This document shows positions 6,778-7,339 of a stretch of DNA of 7,339 nt, one piece after another. A program made the position numbers and the translations under genes. How positions within the stretch are numbered: the first letter of the stretch is position 1; every line of letters begins with the position of its first letter. The DNA is taken from contig JBJEKU010000086.1 in NCBI GenBank assembly GCA_051878795.1, forward strand, positions 1 to 7,339, read 5' to 3'. The stretch is from W1P20-047 sp051878795 (GTDB lineage: Bacteria > Actinomycetota > Coriobacteriia > Coriobacteriales > Eggerthellaceae). A model generated the notes under the pieces. That model was not told the origin of the DNA. It did no database searches and saw only the letters and a program-made list of their open reading frames with translations.

Positions 6778-7339
6778 ATGAACCAGTCATCCCGTGAAAA
6801 AATCGCCCTCATCGTATTTTCGATTGCGGTTGCAGCCTTCTTCATTGCAGTCATCACCTATATGGTGCTTGCCCATTCGTGGAATCTTGCCGCTCGTTCG
6901 ATCGACGAGCATCGTGGGGCGATGGAAGGCTATACCGTATTCGTGTATGCGGGAAACCAGGAGCCTACCGAACAGCAGGAAGATGCCGATGATTCGTTGC
7001 CGATGGTTCTTGGTGGAGAATCGGAAGGTTCCTCTTCTGAAGAAGGGTCTTTACAGGGTGAGGGACAGTCGGACGAATCCGTTCCTGAAAGCGGCGGAAA
7101 TGATGTCGTCGATGACGATATTCCATCCGAATCTGCTCAGGATGCTGAACAGACTTCCGATTCCGAAGATTCTGGTATTCAGGAAGAAGTATCTGTCGAT
7201 TCCGTTGCGGAAAGCTATCGGAGCAAGGAGGCTGCGGTTCTTACCGTGGATATTGCCAATCCTTCCCGATTTGAGGGCGATGATATCTATCTGGTTGGCG
7301 GCATGCGCATTGGAATCTTCTATGCAGCAGAGGGCACTT
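6778..7339 (+). CDS. Unrecognised membrane-anchored protein with acidic Ser/Asp/Glu-rich segment (3' end outside window)
   Basis: Open from ATG 6778 to the window edge (187 complete codons). I do not recognise the family. Visible layout: a short N-terminus with Arg6 and Lys8, one hydrophobic helix at about 9-32, a short stretch RSIDEHRGAMEG (40-51), a beta-like GYTVFVYAG (51-59), then a low-complexity acidic segment at about 61-142 with 27 Asp/Glu and 16 Ser. From residue 47 to 147 there is no Lys, Arg or His. A folded-looking part resumes at 143, with AVLTVDIANPSRF (153-165) and IYLVGGMRIGIFYA (170-183), both likely strands. The helix lacks a clear cleavage site or lipobox, so an N-in, outside-facing single-pass protein is the best reading. 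The acidic part looks like a disordered linker inserted in a domain that starts at GYTVFVYAG. It has its own promoter after uvrA. The open frame, the TM helix and the ATG next to TATAAT make it a real gene; function is unknown. Confidence 0.75.
   Translation, partial: MNQSSREKIALIVFSIAVAAFFIAVITYMVLAHSWNLAARSIDEHRGAMEGYTVFVYAGNQEPTEQQEDADDSLPMVLGGESEGSSSEEGSLQGEGQSDESVPESGGNDVVDDDIPSESAQDAEQTSDSEDSGIQEEVSVDSVAESYRSKEAAVLTVDIANPSRFEGDDIYLVGGMRIGIFYAAEGT

Overview
The window reads as an ordinary housekeeping stretch of a moderately high-GC actinobacterium, most likely of the Coriobacteriia (Eggerthellaceae-like). The guess rests on the actinobacterial flavour of UvrA, the presence of a TrmFO-type folate/FAD tRNA methyltransferase, and starts that look leaderless. 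The genus cannot be fixed from sequence reading alone. All supported genes lie on the + strand. I see no rRNA, tRNA, CRISPR array, insertion sequence or phage gene.

Layout. (1) 1-173: 3' end of a ComM/YifB-type AAA+ helicase. (2) 179-1168: dprA, five bases downstream, its strong ribosome binding site running into the comM stop codon; these two form a natural-transformation unit. (3) 1169-1358: 190 bases without a gene, ending in a probable extended -10 promoter. (4) 1359-2789: trmFO, tRNA m5U54 methyltransferase. (5) 2789-3775: a Xer tyrosine recombinase with all six active-site residues; its ATG shares one base with the trmFO stop. (6) 3776-3916: intergenic region with the clearest promoter in the window, a LexA/SOS-box-like palindrome at the expected transcription start, and a small hairpin. 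(7) 3917-6745: uvrA, full length. (8) 6778 to the window end: an unrecognised membrane-anchored protein with a long acidic Ser/Asp/Glu-rich segment, preceded by a perfect TATAAT only eight bases before its ATG.

The genes share a theme of DNA handling: ComM and DprA process incoming transforming DNA, Xer resolves chromosome dimers, and UvrA starts nucleotide excision repair. TrmFO is a tRNA modification enzyme that sits next to dprA and xerC in many Firmicutes as well, so the order recalls the dprA-topA-trmFO-xerC cluster with topA missing at this spot.

I did not find a convincing new system. The points most worth a second look are: TrmFO has Ala (residue 213) where the Bacillus subtilis enzyme has conserved Cys226; a candidate LexA operator overlaps the uvrA start site; two genes have promoters that predict leaderless mRNAs; and the last, unrecognised protein has about 100 residues without a single Lys or Arg.
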